Assembly (NCBI GenBank): GCA_050249955.1
Contig: JBFWPN010000001.1
Location: 806,001-870,000, forward strand
DNA length: 64,000 nt
Direction of reading: 5' to 3'
Source: CAVVIG01 sp050249955
GTDB taxonomy: Bacteria; Acidobacteriota; Vicinamibacteria; Vicinamibacterales; CAVVIG01
Shown: positions 23,463-30,817 of the stretch, one piece after another
Layout: each line of letters starts with the position of its first letter
Numbering within the stretch: the stretch's first letter is position 1
Position numbers and translations under genes: made by a program
The notes under the pieces: generated by a model
What the model saw: the letters and a program-made list of their open reading frames with translations, nothing else
What the model was told of the DNA's origin: nothing
Databases searched by the model: none

Positions 23463-24032
23463 ATGACTCGCAGAACGGCGATTCGTCTGATGGTGCTCGC
23501 GCTGGCGGTGCTGCCGCTGACCGGCTGCTCGTACAACAAGTTCGTCAGCCAGGAAGAGGCCATCAAGGCGCAGTGGGCGCAGGTGCAGAACCAGCTGCAG
23601 CGCCGCAACGACCTGATCCCGAACCTCGTAGAGACCGTGAAGGGGTACGCGGCGCACGAAGAAGGGGTGTACAAGGACATCGCCGACGCGCGGTCTCGGC
23701 TGCTGGCGGCACGGTCGCCCGAAGAGACAATCCAGGCGGCAAACCAGCAGACCGGCGCGCTCGGCCGGCTCCTGGCCGTCGTCGAGAACTATCCGCAGCT
23801 GCGGGCCAACGAGCAGTTCAACCGGCTGATGGACGAACTGTCGGGCACCGAGAACCGCATCGCGGTCGAGAGAATGCGCTACAACGAGGCCGTGCAGGCG
23901 TACAACACGTCACGTCGGCAGTTCCCGGCCAACATCACGAACAAGATCTTCAGCTTCCAGGACTATCCCTTCTTCGAGGCGCCCGCCTCGGCACGCGAGG
24001 TCCCGAAGGTCGACTTCGGCACCAGCAGATAG
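23463..24032 (+). CDS. LemA family lipoprotein
   Basis: A 189-residue LemA protein: signal/anchor with lipobox LPLTGCSYN, then long helices typical of LemA (WAQVQNQLQRRNDLIPNLVETVKGYAAHE; NEQFNRLMDELSGTENRIAVERMRYNEAV). The C-terminus has the family NTSRRQFP and FEAP motif. LemA proteins are coiled-coil envelope proteins of unclear function, usually next to TPM proteins as here. GAGAGG 6 nt before the ATG at 23463 favours it over the ATG two codons upstream. A hairpin repeat (24033-24066) begins directly after the stop and may end the transcript. Confidence 0.92.
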   Translation: MTRRTAIRLMVLALAVLPLTGCSYNKFVSQEEAIKAQWAQVQNQLQRRNDLIPNLVETVKGYAAHEEGVYKDIADARSRLLAARSPEETIQAANQQTGALGRLLAVVENYPQLRANEQFNRLMDELSGTENRIAVERMRYNEAVQAYNTSRRQFPANITNKIFSFQDYPFFEAPASAREVPKVDFGTSR

Positions 24033-24075
24033 GACCTCAGAGCTCAGAATGCGGAGTTCTGAGGTCTGACTTCCC
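24033..24075. repeat. Heptad-type intergenic repeat, hairpin form
   Basis: Inverted arms gacctcaga (24033-24041) and tctgaggtc (24058-24066) flank an inner partial repeat, followed by tctgacttcc. The composition (TCTGA/CAGA units) matches the other elements in this window. It starts right after the lemA stop. Confidence 0.7.
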
Positions 24076-24122
24076 AACCGATGCTCCCTTCGCCGGGCCA
24101 CGGGCCCGTGCGGAGGGAGCGC

Positions 24123-24449
24123 ATGGCTGATTCCCCCCTTCTCTCCGTCACTAGCTACATCCCGCCCGACCTGATCGCCAAGCTCACAGGCCGCGCGAAG
24201 TTGGCGGAAGACATCAAGGCTGAGGGGGTGTTCGACGAGACGACCGGCGCGAATGGGGTCGGCGAACCACCGGTGAGGGCCGGCTACGGCGCCGTGATGA
24301 ACGCCACCACCGACGTAGTTGGGGTATATGCCTTCAGAGGAGTACCTATCAACCCGGATCTGCTGATGACCTACGTCGACGAGGGACGCCGAAGCCACGA
24401 TGCGCCGACAGCCCACATGCAGAGTAGCGTCATCTTGGCTCGAGCGTGA
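24123..24449 (+). CDS. Hypothetical protein, 108 aa
   Basis: Not recognised. The ORF has a strong Shine-Dalgarno sequence (GGAGG, 6 nt before ATG) and codes for a protein with LIAKLTGRAKLAEDIKAEGV and a VMNATTDVVGVYAFRGVP core. It has no signal peptide, no cysteines and no membrane segment. Its codon use is less GC-biased at third positions than its neighbours, so it may be a recent arrival or a decayed gene. The 3' end overlaps the end of the convergent penicillin-acylase gene by 20 bp. Confidence 0.4.
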   Translation: MADSPLLSVTSYIPPDLIAKLTGRAKLAEDIKAEGVFDETTGANGVGEPPVRAGYGAVMNATTDVVGVYAFRGVPINPDLLMTYVDEGRRSHDAPTAHMQSSVILARA

Positions 24450-26865
24450 GAGTCTTCCCTGCTTCAGGGAGCCGATCTTTTCTGTCGAATAACAGATTCG
24501 ACAAAGATCCAGCTGCCCAAGGGCCAGCCTGGTCGTCGTAATTCGGACTGGACGGAGAACCTGACTGTCCGGGAGCGTTCACCACCAGCGACCGATCCCA
24601 GCTCCCCACATCGAACACCGCGCGGAAGGCAGGGCCTCGGCGCCCATCTGTGGCGAACACCGTGTCGGTGTGCCCGCCTAATGGGAACGGCCCTACGTTG
24701 AAGCGGGCCCGGCCAATCGCGAACACCCCCAGCGGATGCGCGAAGGTGACCTGTGGTTCGACAATTCGGTCCGCCGAGCGGGTCGTCTCCTCAGGCTGGA
24801 GTTCGCGGACCGCATCAGATAGGGCATCCACCAGCAATATGTCGCGCCACGGACCGGTATCGCCACCAGCACCAGCCGATGGCGGACCTTCCAGGGCGAC
24901 AACCGGGTCAAGCCTGGCCGCGAACTCGTCCACCAGTTCAGGCTTCACCAGCCGCGCAGCCAGTCGCTTGCGAACCGCCGCTTCCCAGACCACGTACAAC
25001 GCGGCCGCAGGCGCATCGCCCAGTAACCGGCGGTCCCATGTCAGAAGGAGACGATGCTGTTCGAGCAAGTTTCTTGGAACTACCCTAACTTCTTCAAGTG
25101 CATTCACCAGCGCGTCAGCCCGATCGGAGGCCACGTCGGCCTGGATTGCGGCCAGCCCTGCCACGCTTTGAGGGTCATCCTGCGACAGCAGGGTGGAAAC
25201 GCGACGCCGAGCCGCCGTTGGTAGGGCAGATCCAAGAACAACGCGGCCGTCGACGTCGAGGGGCTCGGCACGTGTGGCCAGTTCGGTAAACCCCAGCCAT
25301 GTTCGAGACGACAGCCAGGCCGCCGCGGGGACCGCTCCTCGTCCATCGGCACGCACTGGTACGAGCCCGGCCCGCTGCCGCAGCAACCCACCCGACAGGT
25401 CCGCCGCCACGAACTCTGCCGCGGGTGCCTTCCACGCCGACAGCGCCTGCCTGAATTCGCCGACAGTCGACACCCGCAACAGGGCCAGGGCGGCCAGCTC
25501 ACCGGCGCCGCCTGGCTCGGTGCCGACCCATCGCAGGGTGAACACCAGGTGCCGTTCCCGGTCCTGGGCGATGACCACTCCGTTTGGGGTGTAGAGCCGC
25601 TCGTACTCCACGGGCTTGTCGCGGCCGAGCACCGATACGCGCTCGATGTCGACGGCCATGTCCACCCAGCGTCCATCACGCGCCACCTGATGGGCGTTGT
25701 CGGGGTTCACCCGCTCCACGAAGACATCCTGCGTGTCATCGTCGCTGGGGGTGAAGGCCCAGGCGACGGACCGGTTGTGCCCGATGGCAACCCCCGGAAG
25801 CCAGGGTGAAGTGGCACCGATGATGTCGAGCCCAGGCGCGGTGAGGTGCACCAGATACCGCCGTGCAGGCGTCTCGAACCGGTTGAACTCCGACACGGCA
25901 AGGAGCGGGGCATTGGTGGCGCTCCTCGCAGCTGGCACAGCCCAGACGGCCCCTCCCGAGATGCGCGCGGCCTGGGTCCAGATGTCCCGACCGGGCGCGA
26001 CCGGCGACGTGCGATCCTCGCTGTCCGTCAGCACCACGTCGGCACCGCCGGTGGTGCGGCTCGGACGCGGCGCCTCGCTGACGGGATTGGTGAGGGTGGT
26101 GAAGAAAGGCGGGGTGCCCAGCCGGCGCAACGCGTCGGAGACCACGAACGTGATGGCCGACAGGTCCACGCCCAGGTCGGTAACCGTGCGCGCCCCACGT
26201 GGCAGCGGCAGCAACTGGTCCACCCTGGCCGCCCCGAGCGCGGCCACCATCCGCCCGCGGAACAGGTCGTCCATGGCGTTGCCACTGGCCAGGAAGGCGT
26301 CGGTCCGGTTCAGCAGGTCCTCCGGCTTCCAGAACTCCGGCAGCCACCCGGCCACGGCGAACTCCTCCGGAACGGTACGACGAGCCTCGGCCACCCAGGC
26401 GTTGATCCCGTTGGTGAAGGCGACCGCGATCTGCCGCGCCTCAGGGCCATAGCTCGCCCACTCGCGCGCATAGTCGCCGCGGAACTGGATCCGGCGGGTC
26501 ATGGAATCGCGCTGGATGAAATTGGCCCCCAACACCTCGGCCAGCCGTCCCTGTGCGGCCCGCTTCCAGAGGTCCATCTGGAAGAGCCGGTCCTGCGCCT
26601 GCACGAACCCCTGGGCAAAGAAGAGGTCGTCGGTCGTCGCTGCGGTGATGTGCGGAATGCCCCGCTCGTCGCGGACCACCGTCACCGCCCCCTTCAGGCC
26701 GGGTACGGTGACCGTCCCCTCGACGGGCGGAGCGGGCGGTGCCGTCGGCGCGTCAGGCTCCGCCCTCCGGCAACTGGCACCGGCCAGCAACAGCAGCAGG
26801 ACCAGCGCCGTCGCGGCGACCGGCGCTCCGTGCACGAGGAACCGGCGCGATAGACTAGCCCGCAT
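24430..26865 (-). CDS. Penicillin-acylase-family protein, apparently lacking the catalytic Ser
   Basis: An 811-residue exported Ntn-hydrolase-fold protein (signal peptide to about 32, LLLLLAGASC). Alpha-chain-like features: VTVVRDERGIPHITA and LFFAQGFVQAQDRLFQMDLWKR. Beta-chain-like features: WLPGVAIGHNRSVAWAFTPSDDDTQDVFVERV. At the expected autoprocessing site, where active enzymes have a Gly-Ser-Asn-(Asn/Ala)-Trp run, this protein reads SGGAVWAVP, so the nucleophilic Ser is not in register. The NDPHL-type segment is also replaced (VSEFNRF). It may be an uncleaved pseudoenzyme. The start codon overlaps the divergent DinB gene's start by two bases. Confidence 0.82.
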   Translation of the reverse strand: MRASLSRRFLVHGAPVAATALVLLLLLAGASCRRAEPDAPTAPPAPPVEGTVTVPGLKGAVTVVRDERGIPHITAATTDDLFFAQGFVQAQDRLFQMDLWKRAAQGRLAEVLGANFIQRDSMTRRIQFRGDYAREWASYGPEARQIAVAFTNGINAWVAEARRTVPEEFAVAGWLPEFWKPEDLLNRTDAFLASGNAMDDLFRGRMVAALGAARVDQLLPLPRGARTVTDLGVDLSAITFVVSDALRRLGTPPFFTTLTNPVSEAPRPSRTTGGADVVLTDSEDRTSPVAPGRDIWTQAARISGGAVWAVPAARSATNAPLLAVSEFNRFETPARRYLVHLTAPGLDIIGATSPWLPGVAIGHNRSVAWAFTPSDDDTQDVFVERVNPDNAHQVARDGRWVDMAVDIERVSVLGRDKPVEYERLYTPNGVVIAQDRERHLVFTLRWVGTEPGGAGELAALALLRVSTVGEFRQALSAWKAPAAEFVAADLSGGLLRQRAGLVPVRADGRGAVPAAAWLSSRTWLGFTELATRAEPLDVDGRVVLGSALPTAARRRVSTLLSQDDPQSVAGLAAIQADVASDRADALVNALEEVRVVPRNLLEQHRLLLTWDRRLLGDAPAAALYVVWEAAVRKRLAARLVKPELVDEFAARLDPVVALEGPPSAGAGGDTGPWRDILLVDALSDAVRELQPEETTRSADRIVEPQVTFAHPLGVFAIGRARFNVGPFPLGGHTDTVFATDGRRGPAFRAVFDVGSWDRSLVVNAPGQSGSPSSPNYDDQAGPWAAGSLSNLLFDRKDRLPEAGKTLTLEPR
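26851..26857. promoter_or_regulatory. Palindromic bidirectional -10 (TAGACTA)
   Basis: Plus strand TAGACT (26851-26856) is followed by 7 nt and the DinB-protein ATG, predicting a leaderless mRNA. Minus strand TAGTCT (26857-26852) lies inside the annotated acylase start region. If it is used, the acylase would begin at a GTG 10 codons further in (26835). Confidence 0.55.
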
Positions 26866-27412
26866 GGCAATCCGCGAGGGGCTGCTGGCCGAGTTCGATC
26901 ACGAGATGGCGTCGACGCGGCGCCTGCTGGCCTGCATCACCGACGACCGCCTGGCCTGGTCGCCGCATCCGCGGGCGCGCACGCTGGGTGCGCTCTGTGC
27001 CCACATCGCCGCCATCACCGAGTGGAGCACGCCGATCCTCGAGCACGACCGGGTGGACCTGGACGATGTGGTGCAGGGGCCGGAGGAGGTGGCGTCTGCG
27101 GCGGCGCTGCTCGCCCGCTTCGCGGCCGGGGCGGCGCGCGCACGGGCGCAGCTCGATCGCAGCGATGCCGAGCTGGCCGCACCATGGTCGCTGCGTCAGC
27201 GCGGCGGCGAGCTGTTCTCGCTGCCACGGGCGGCGGCGTTCCGCACCTTCGTGCTGGGGCACGTGGTTCATCATCGCGGACAGCTCTCGGTGTACCTGCG
27301 CCTCAACGACATCGCCGTGCCGCCGATCTACGGGCCGACGGCGGACTCTCGGAGAACCGAGAAGTCAGATGTCGGAAGTCAGAAAAGGGCCACCTCTGAC
27401 TCTGACTTCTGA
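26864..27412 (+). CDS. DinB-family protein
   Basis: A 182-residue four-helix-bundle protein of the DinB/DfsB superfamily. It has LLAEFDHEMASTRRLLACI at the start, HPRARTLGALCAHIAAI with a metal-ligand His, and the conserved GHVVHHRGQLSVYLRLNDIAVPPIYGPTAD. Three histidines are the expected metal site; family members are metal-dependent transferases or uncharacterised. The final ~22 residues (SRRTEKSDVGSQKRATSDSDF) are encoded by an intergenic heptad repeat, so the ancestral stop was probably near residue 160. The start overlaps the divergent acylase start (CATG). Confidence 0.88.
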   Translation: MAIREGLLAEFDHEMASTRRLLACITDDRLAWSPHPRARTLGALCAHIAAITEWSTPILEHDRVDLDDVVQGPEEVASAAALLARFAAGAARARAQLDRSDAELAAPWSLRQRGGELFSLPRAAAFRTFVLGHVVHHRGQLSVYLRLNDIAVPPIYGPTADSRRTEKSDVGSQKRATSDSDF

Positions 27413-27420
27413 GTTCCCGG
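27355..27420. repeat. Heptad-type intergenic repeat overlapping the DinB gene 3' end
   Basis: Units gaagtcaga at 27361-27369 and 27375-27383 face tctgac and tctgacttc at 27395-27409, giving inverted arms. The element supplies the DinB protein's last residues and its stop codon and ends 10 bp before the aminotransferase stop. Confidence 0.7.
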
Positions 27421-27430
27421 TTCGGACACG

Positions 27431-28513
27431 CTACTTCCGGCTTGCCTCGACGCTCTCGGCCAGGCGGCGGACACCTTCCTCGATCTCGGCCGGGCTGAGG
27501 GCGCAGAACGGCAGCCGCAAGAACCGCTCACCGCCACCGTTCGGGAAGAACGCAAGCCCATCCGAGAGGTTCAGGGCGCGCTTGGCCGCCTCGGCTCGCA
27601 CCGTGCTCGTGAGCACCCCGTCAGGCAGTGTCAGCGAGATGAAGAACCCGCCGTCGGGCCTCGCATCCACCGCGCCCGGCATGTACTTGTCCAGCGCCGA
27701 GAGGCAGGCGTCGAGCCGCGGGAGGTAGAGCGCCTTCAGCCGCTCGATCTGCGGCGTCAGGAGGCCGCGCTGGCACCACTCGTACGTGATGCCCTGCGCC
27801 AGGTATCCCGGCGAGATGTACGTGTCCTCGGCCACCTTCGCCAGCTTGTGGATGAGATCGGGCCGGCCGATGATGAAGCCGGTCCGCACGCCGGGGGCAA
27901 TCAGCTTGGTGAACGAGCACATGAACAGCGTGCGCTCGGGCGCCAGCGAGTAGATCGACGGCTCCTCGGTGCCACGGTAGCGCAGCGGCCGGTAGGGCGC
28001 GTCCTCCACGACCAGGAAGTCGTATTTCTGCGCGATCTCGGCCACCTTCCGGCGCTTTTCGCCCGAGCAGGTGGTGCCCGACGGGTTCTGGAAGTCGGGA
28101 ATCACGTAGAACGCCTTCGGCTTGTGTGTCGCGGCCGCCGCCTCGAGCGCCGCGATGTCCGGACCGTCGGACTGGAGCGGAATGCCCACGACCTCGATCT
28201 GGTGGCGCCGGAGCATCGTGATCGTGCGGTCGTAGGTCGGGTTCTCGGTGAACACCACGTCGCCCGGCTTGAGCAGGCCGAGGCAGAGGAACTCCACGAT
28301 CTGCAGCGAGCCGTTGCCCGTCATCACCCGGTCGGCGGTCACGCCCTGCCACTGGGCAATCCACTCGCGCAGCGGCTGGAACCCGGCGGAGGGACCGTAC
28401 TGGAGCATGGCGGGCCCGCGCGCCTTGAGCGCGTCGATGGCCGCGGCGGCCACCTCGTCGAGCGGGAAGGATTCGTTGGCGGGCACACCACGGGTGAAGT
28501 TGATCGTGTCCAT
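27431..28513 (-). CDS. PLP-dependent aminotransferase (class I/II, LysN/MocR-like)
   Basis: A 360-residue fold-type I aminotransferase of the 2-aminoadipate/aromatic type. Motifs: MLQYGPSAGFQPLREWIAQW, GNGSLQIVEFL, DFQNPSGTTCSGEKRRKV, VVEDAPYRPLRY, and the PLP lysine in CSFTKLIAPGVRTGFIIG. The C-terminal DGGFFISLTLPDG and RLPFCAL complete the domain. It has no N-terminal GntR domain, so it is a metabolic enzyme rather than a regulator. The substrate is likely a branched, aromatic or aminoadipate amino acid. Start by AGAGGT upstream; a TACAAT box at 28570-28575 suggests a leader of about 50 nt. Confidence 0.9.
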   Translation of the reverse strand: MDTINFTRGVPANESFPLDEVAAAAIDALKARGPAMLQYGPSAGFQPLREWIAQWQGVTADRVMTGNGSLQIVEFLCLGLLKPGDVVFTENPTYDRTITMLRRHQIEVVGIPLQSDGPDIAALEAAAATHKPKAFYVIPDFQNPSGTTCSGEKRRKVAEIAQKYDFLVVEDAPYRPLRYRGTEEPSIYSLAPERTLFMCSFTKLIAPGVRTGFIIGRPDLIHKLAKVAEDTYISPGYLAQGITYEWCQRGLLTPQIERLKALYLPRLDACLSALDKYMPGAVDARPDGGFFISLTLPDGVLTSTVRAEAAKRALNLSDGLAFFPNGGGERFLRLPFCALSPAEIEEGVRRLAESVEASRK

Positions 28514-28569
28514 CGACGTTCGTACCTCTGTCTGGCAGCTGGTCTGTGGGGTTATGACGAGAACACCTG

Positions 28570-28575
28570 ATTGTA
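28570..28575 (-). promoter_or_regulatory. -10 box TACAAT for the aminotransferase
   Basis: TACAAT lies on the minus strand about 57 nt upstream of the aminotransferase ATG, with a weak TGAC-containing -35 at 17-bp spacing. This is one of the few genes here with a real leader and Shine-Dalgarno sequence. Confidence 0.45.
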
Positions 28576-28629
28576 GCGTGAAGGGCTGGTGCGTCACCTG
28601 CCCTCCTGGCCCATCGCTGGCGCGGCCGG

Positions 28630-29895
28630 TCAGCGCGCGTCGGCCGCTGCCATGATCGTGGCCAGGATCACTTCGGCCGCCTGTACGTTCTTCTCGGTGG
28701 TCACGTCGATCCACTCATCCAGGGAGTGCGAACGGCCGCCGGCGCCGCGGCCGATGGTGATGGCCGGGATCCCCATCGCGATCGGCACGTTCGCATCGGT
28801 GCTCCCGATCTCGTAACTCGGCACGAAGCCGTACGCCCGTGCCACGGCCGACGCGGCCTGCACCAGGTACGCGCTCGTCGGCGTGGTGCCGGACGGACGG
28901 TCGCCGATCAGCGTCACGTCCGCCACGATCTTTCCCTCACGCGTGCTGCGTGTCCGGTTCTCCTCGTCCACGGCGTCGCGCACCACGCGCTGGAACGCCT
29001 CGTCCAGCTTGCGCAGTTCGTCGGGCGACTCCGACCGCATGTCCACCAGCATGAACATGTCTACCGGAATCGAGTTGACCGACGTGCCGCCGCCCACCAC
29101 ACCCACGTTGAACGTGGTGCGGGGCGCGTCCGGCACCTTGAGCAGGCCGAACCTGTTCATGGCCGTGCCCATGGCAAACGCCGGGCTCACCAGCCCGAAC
29201 GCCCCGTAGCTGTGTCCGCCGGGGCCCTTGAACGTCACCCGGTACCGCCGGCTGCCAAGGCCGCCGTTGACGATGCCGTCCTGGGAGCCGCCGTCGATGG
29301 AAATGAAGCTCTTGATGCGGTCCTTGTACTTGCCCTTCTGCAGGAGGTACTTCACGCCGCGGAGGTCGCCCTCCCCTTCTTCACCGACATTGCCCACGAA
29401 CAGGATGTCGCCCGGGGTCTGGATCTTCGCGGCGTCCATGGCACGGATGACGCTCAGCATCATGGCGAGCGCACCGGTGTCGTCGCCTACGCCAGGCGCG
29501 TGCAGGCGGTTCCCCTCGCGCCGTGTCTTCACGTCGGTCCCTTCCGGGAACACCGTGTCCAGGTGCGCCAGCACGGCCAGCATCGGCCCGTTGCCGGTGC
29601 CCCTGCGAACCCCCATCACGTTGCCTTCCCCGTCGCGCTCCACGTCGGCCAGCTTCGCCTCGCGCAGCATCTCCAGGTAGGCCGCCCCGCGCCGGTCCTC
29701 CTTGAACGGCGGTGCCGGGATCTCGGTGAGCGTGATGAGTTCCCGCACGAAGCGGTCGTGGTCCGACACCAGGAATGACTTGGCGTTGCCGAACGCGCCG
29801 CCCGACACGATGGCCTGCACCTTCTGGGTGGCGTCCTGCGCGAACGCCGATGTCACGTTGAGCAGCAGCGCTGCCGCAACCAGCAGACTCTTCAT
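28630..29895 (-). CDS. Secreted M20-family metallopeptidase
   Basis: A 421-residue zinc dipeptidase/aminoacylase-like protein with a signal peptide cut after SAFAQ. Metal-ligand motifs in order: LAVLAHLDTVF (His, Asp), GVGDDTGALAMML (bridging Asp), NVGEEGEGDLRG (catalytic Glu-Glu), GSTDANVPIAMG, and RSHSLDEWIDV (final His). The internal dimerisation domain begins near FKGPGGHSYGAFG. It should cleave small peptides in the periplasm. It starts 10 bp after the methyltransferase stop with an AGGA site, so the two form an operon. Confidence 0.92.
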   Translation of the reverse strand: MKSLLVAAALLLNVTSAFAQDATQKVQAIVSGGAFGNAKSFLVSDHDRFVRELITLTEIPAPPFKEDRRGAAYLEMLREAKLADVERDGEGNVMGVRRGTGNGPMLAVLAHLDTVFPEGTDVKTRREGNRLHAPGVGDDTGALAMMLSVIRAMDAAKIQTPGDILFVGNVGEEGEGDLRGVKYLLQKGKYKDRIKSFISIDGGSQDGIVNGGLGSRRYRVTFKGPGGHSYGAFGLVSPAFAMGTAMNRFGLLKVPDAPRTTFNVGVVGGGTSVNSIPVDMFMLVDMRSESPDELRKLDEAFQRVVRDAVDEENRTRSTREGKIVADVTLIGDRPSGTTPTSAYLVQAASAVARAYGFVPSYEIGSTDANVPIAMGIPAITIGRGAGGRSHSLDEWIDVTTEKNVQAAEVILATIMAAADAR

Positions 29896-29905
29896 GTTCC
29901 GGATC

Positions 29906-30748
29906 CTACTTGATGCCGGCCGCAATCGAGTCGATTCCGCCGGAGCGGCCACGCTGGTCGTCGGCCGGCCGCCCGCAGACCGCGAGGATCGGCACCGGCC
30001 CGCCGCCGATCTCCTCCACCGTCCACGCATAGGGTCCCGGCGGCAGCGTCGCCACGATCGCTCGCAGTTCCTCGACGCTCGAGGTGCGCAGCGTGGAGAC
30101 GACGCCGTCCCACCAGATCGCCACCGGCATGACCGGTGGCAGGTAGGTCAGCAGCAGCGCCCGCCAGTCGCGCGGCCGCACGAACGGCATCAACACGAGG
30201 ACGGCGATCGGGATGACCAGGGTGGCCAGCAGCCCACGTGCCGAGCGCGAGGTGGCCTCGAACGCCGCGAACGGCACGCCGGCGCGCTGCGCATCGGCGA
30301 GGATGGCGGCCACCTGGCGGTCACTGAAGTGGTGCAGCGCGGAGAACATCGTGCGCGCTCCCGTGAGGTCGCTGGGCACCGCCGTGGCGCTCACGGGGCG
30401 CTGGTGGAATCGAATGCCAGCGCCTCCGAGCCGGCGTGCCGCCGCCTGGTTCGGCGCCAGGTCGGAGCAGGTGACCTCCACGGCACAACCCGCCGCCCGC
30501 AGCGCCTGCTGCAGGCCTGGCCACGGTCCCCCGGCACCGGAGCAGAGATCGACCACGTGGGTGACGCCAGTGTCGCGGAGCAGCGCCGACAACCTCGGAA
30601 CGACAAGACTGTAGGGTTGAGCCCGCGTGATGATCTCGTGCAGGTACCCGGTCATGGCATCGCGCGCCCACGCGGGCCACCACGGCTGATCGGCGAGTTC
30701 AGGCAGGTCGAGTCGACGCACGGGCGCTCCTCCGGCCCGTGGCTGCAT
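29906..30748 (-). CDS. Class I SAM-dependent methyltransferase-like protein
   Basis: A 280-residue protein with a Rossmann SAM-binding motif VVDLCSGAGGPWPGLQQAL, followed by CSDLAPNQ and an acidic/aromatic FSALHHFSDRQ typical of small-molecule methyltransferases. A hydrophobic stretch (ATLVIPIAVLVLMPF, about 182-196) suggests membrane association or burial. The substrate is unknown. The start at 30748 is chosen because a perfect TATAAT (30774-30779) lies 25 nt upstream and excludes longer in-frame starts. The M20 peptidase follows in the same operon; ggt is divergent. Confidence 0.8.
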   Translation of the reverse strand: MQPRAGGAPVRRLDLPELADQPWWPAWARDAMTGYLHEIITRAQPYSLVVPRLSALLRDTGVTHVVDLCSGAGGPWPGLQQALRAAGCAVEVTCSDLAPNQAAARRLGGAGIRFHQRPVSATAVPSDLTGARTMFSALHHFSDRQVAAILADAQRAGVPFAAFEATSRSARGLLATLVIPIAVLVLMPFVRPRDWRALLLTYLPPVMPVAIWWDGVVSTLRTSSVEELRAIVATLPPGPYAWTVEEIGGGPVPILAVCGRPADDQRGRSGGIDSIAAGIK

Positions 30749-30773
30749 CCCGGACGGGCCGTGACGGGCGGCG

Positions 30774-30779
30774 ATTATA
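30774..30779 (-). promoter_or_regulatory. -10 box TATAAT for the methyltransferase-M20 operon
   Basis: A perfect TATAAT on the minus strand 25 nt upstream of the methyltransferase ATG; predicted leader about 19 nt. Confidence 0.55.
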
Positions 30780-30804
30780 CCGGCCCCCATCCTGTCGTGC
30801 TGGA

Positions 30805-30810
30805 TAGAAT
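30805..30810 (+). promoter_or_regulatory. -10 box TAGAAT, leaderless ggt
   Basis: TAGAAT ends 7 nt before the gamma-glutamyltransferase ATG, so transcription should start at the start codon. Confidence 0.6.
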
Positions 30811-30817
30811 CAGGAAC

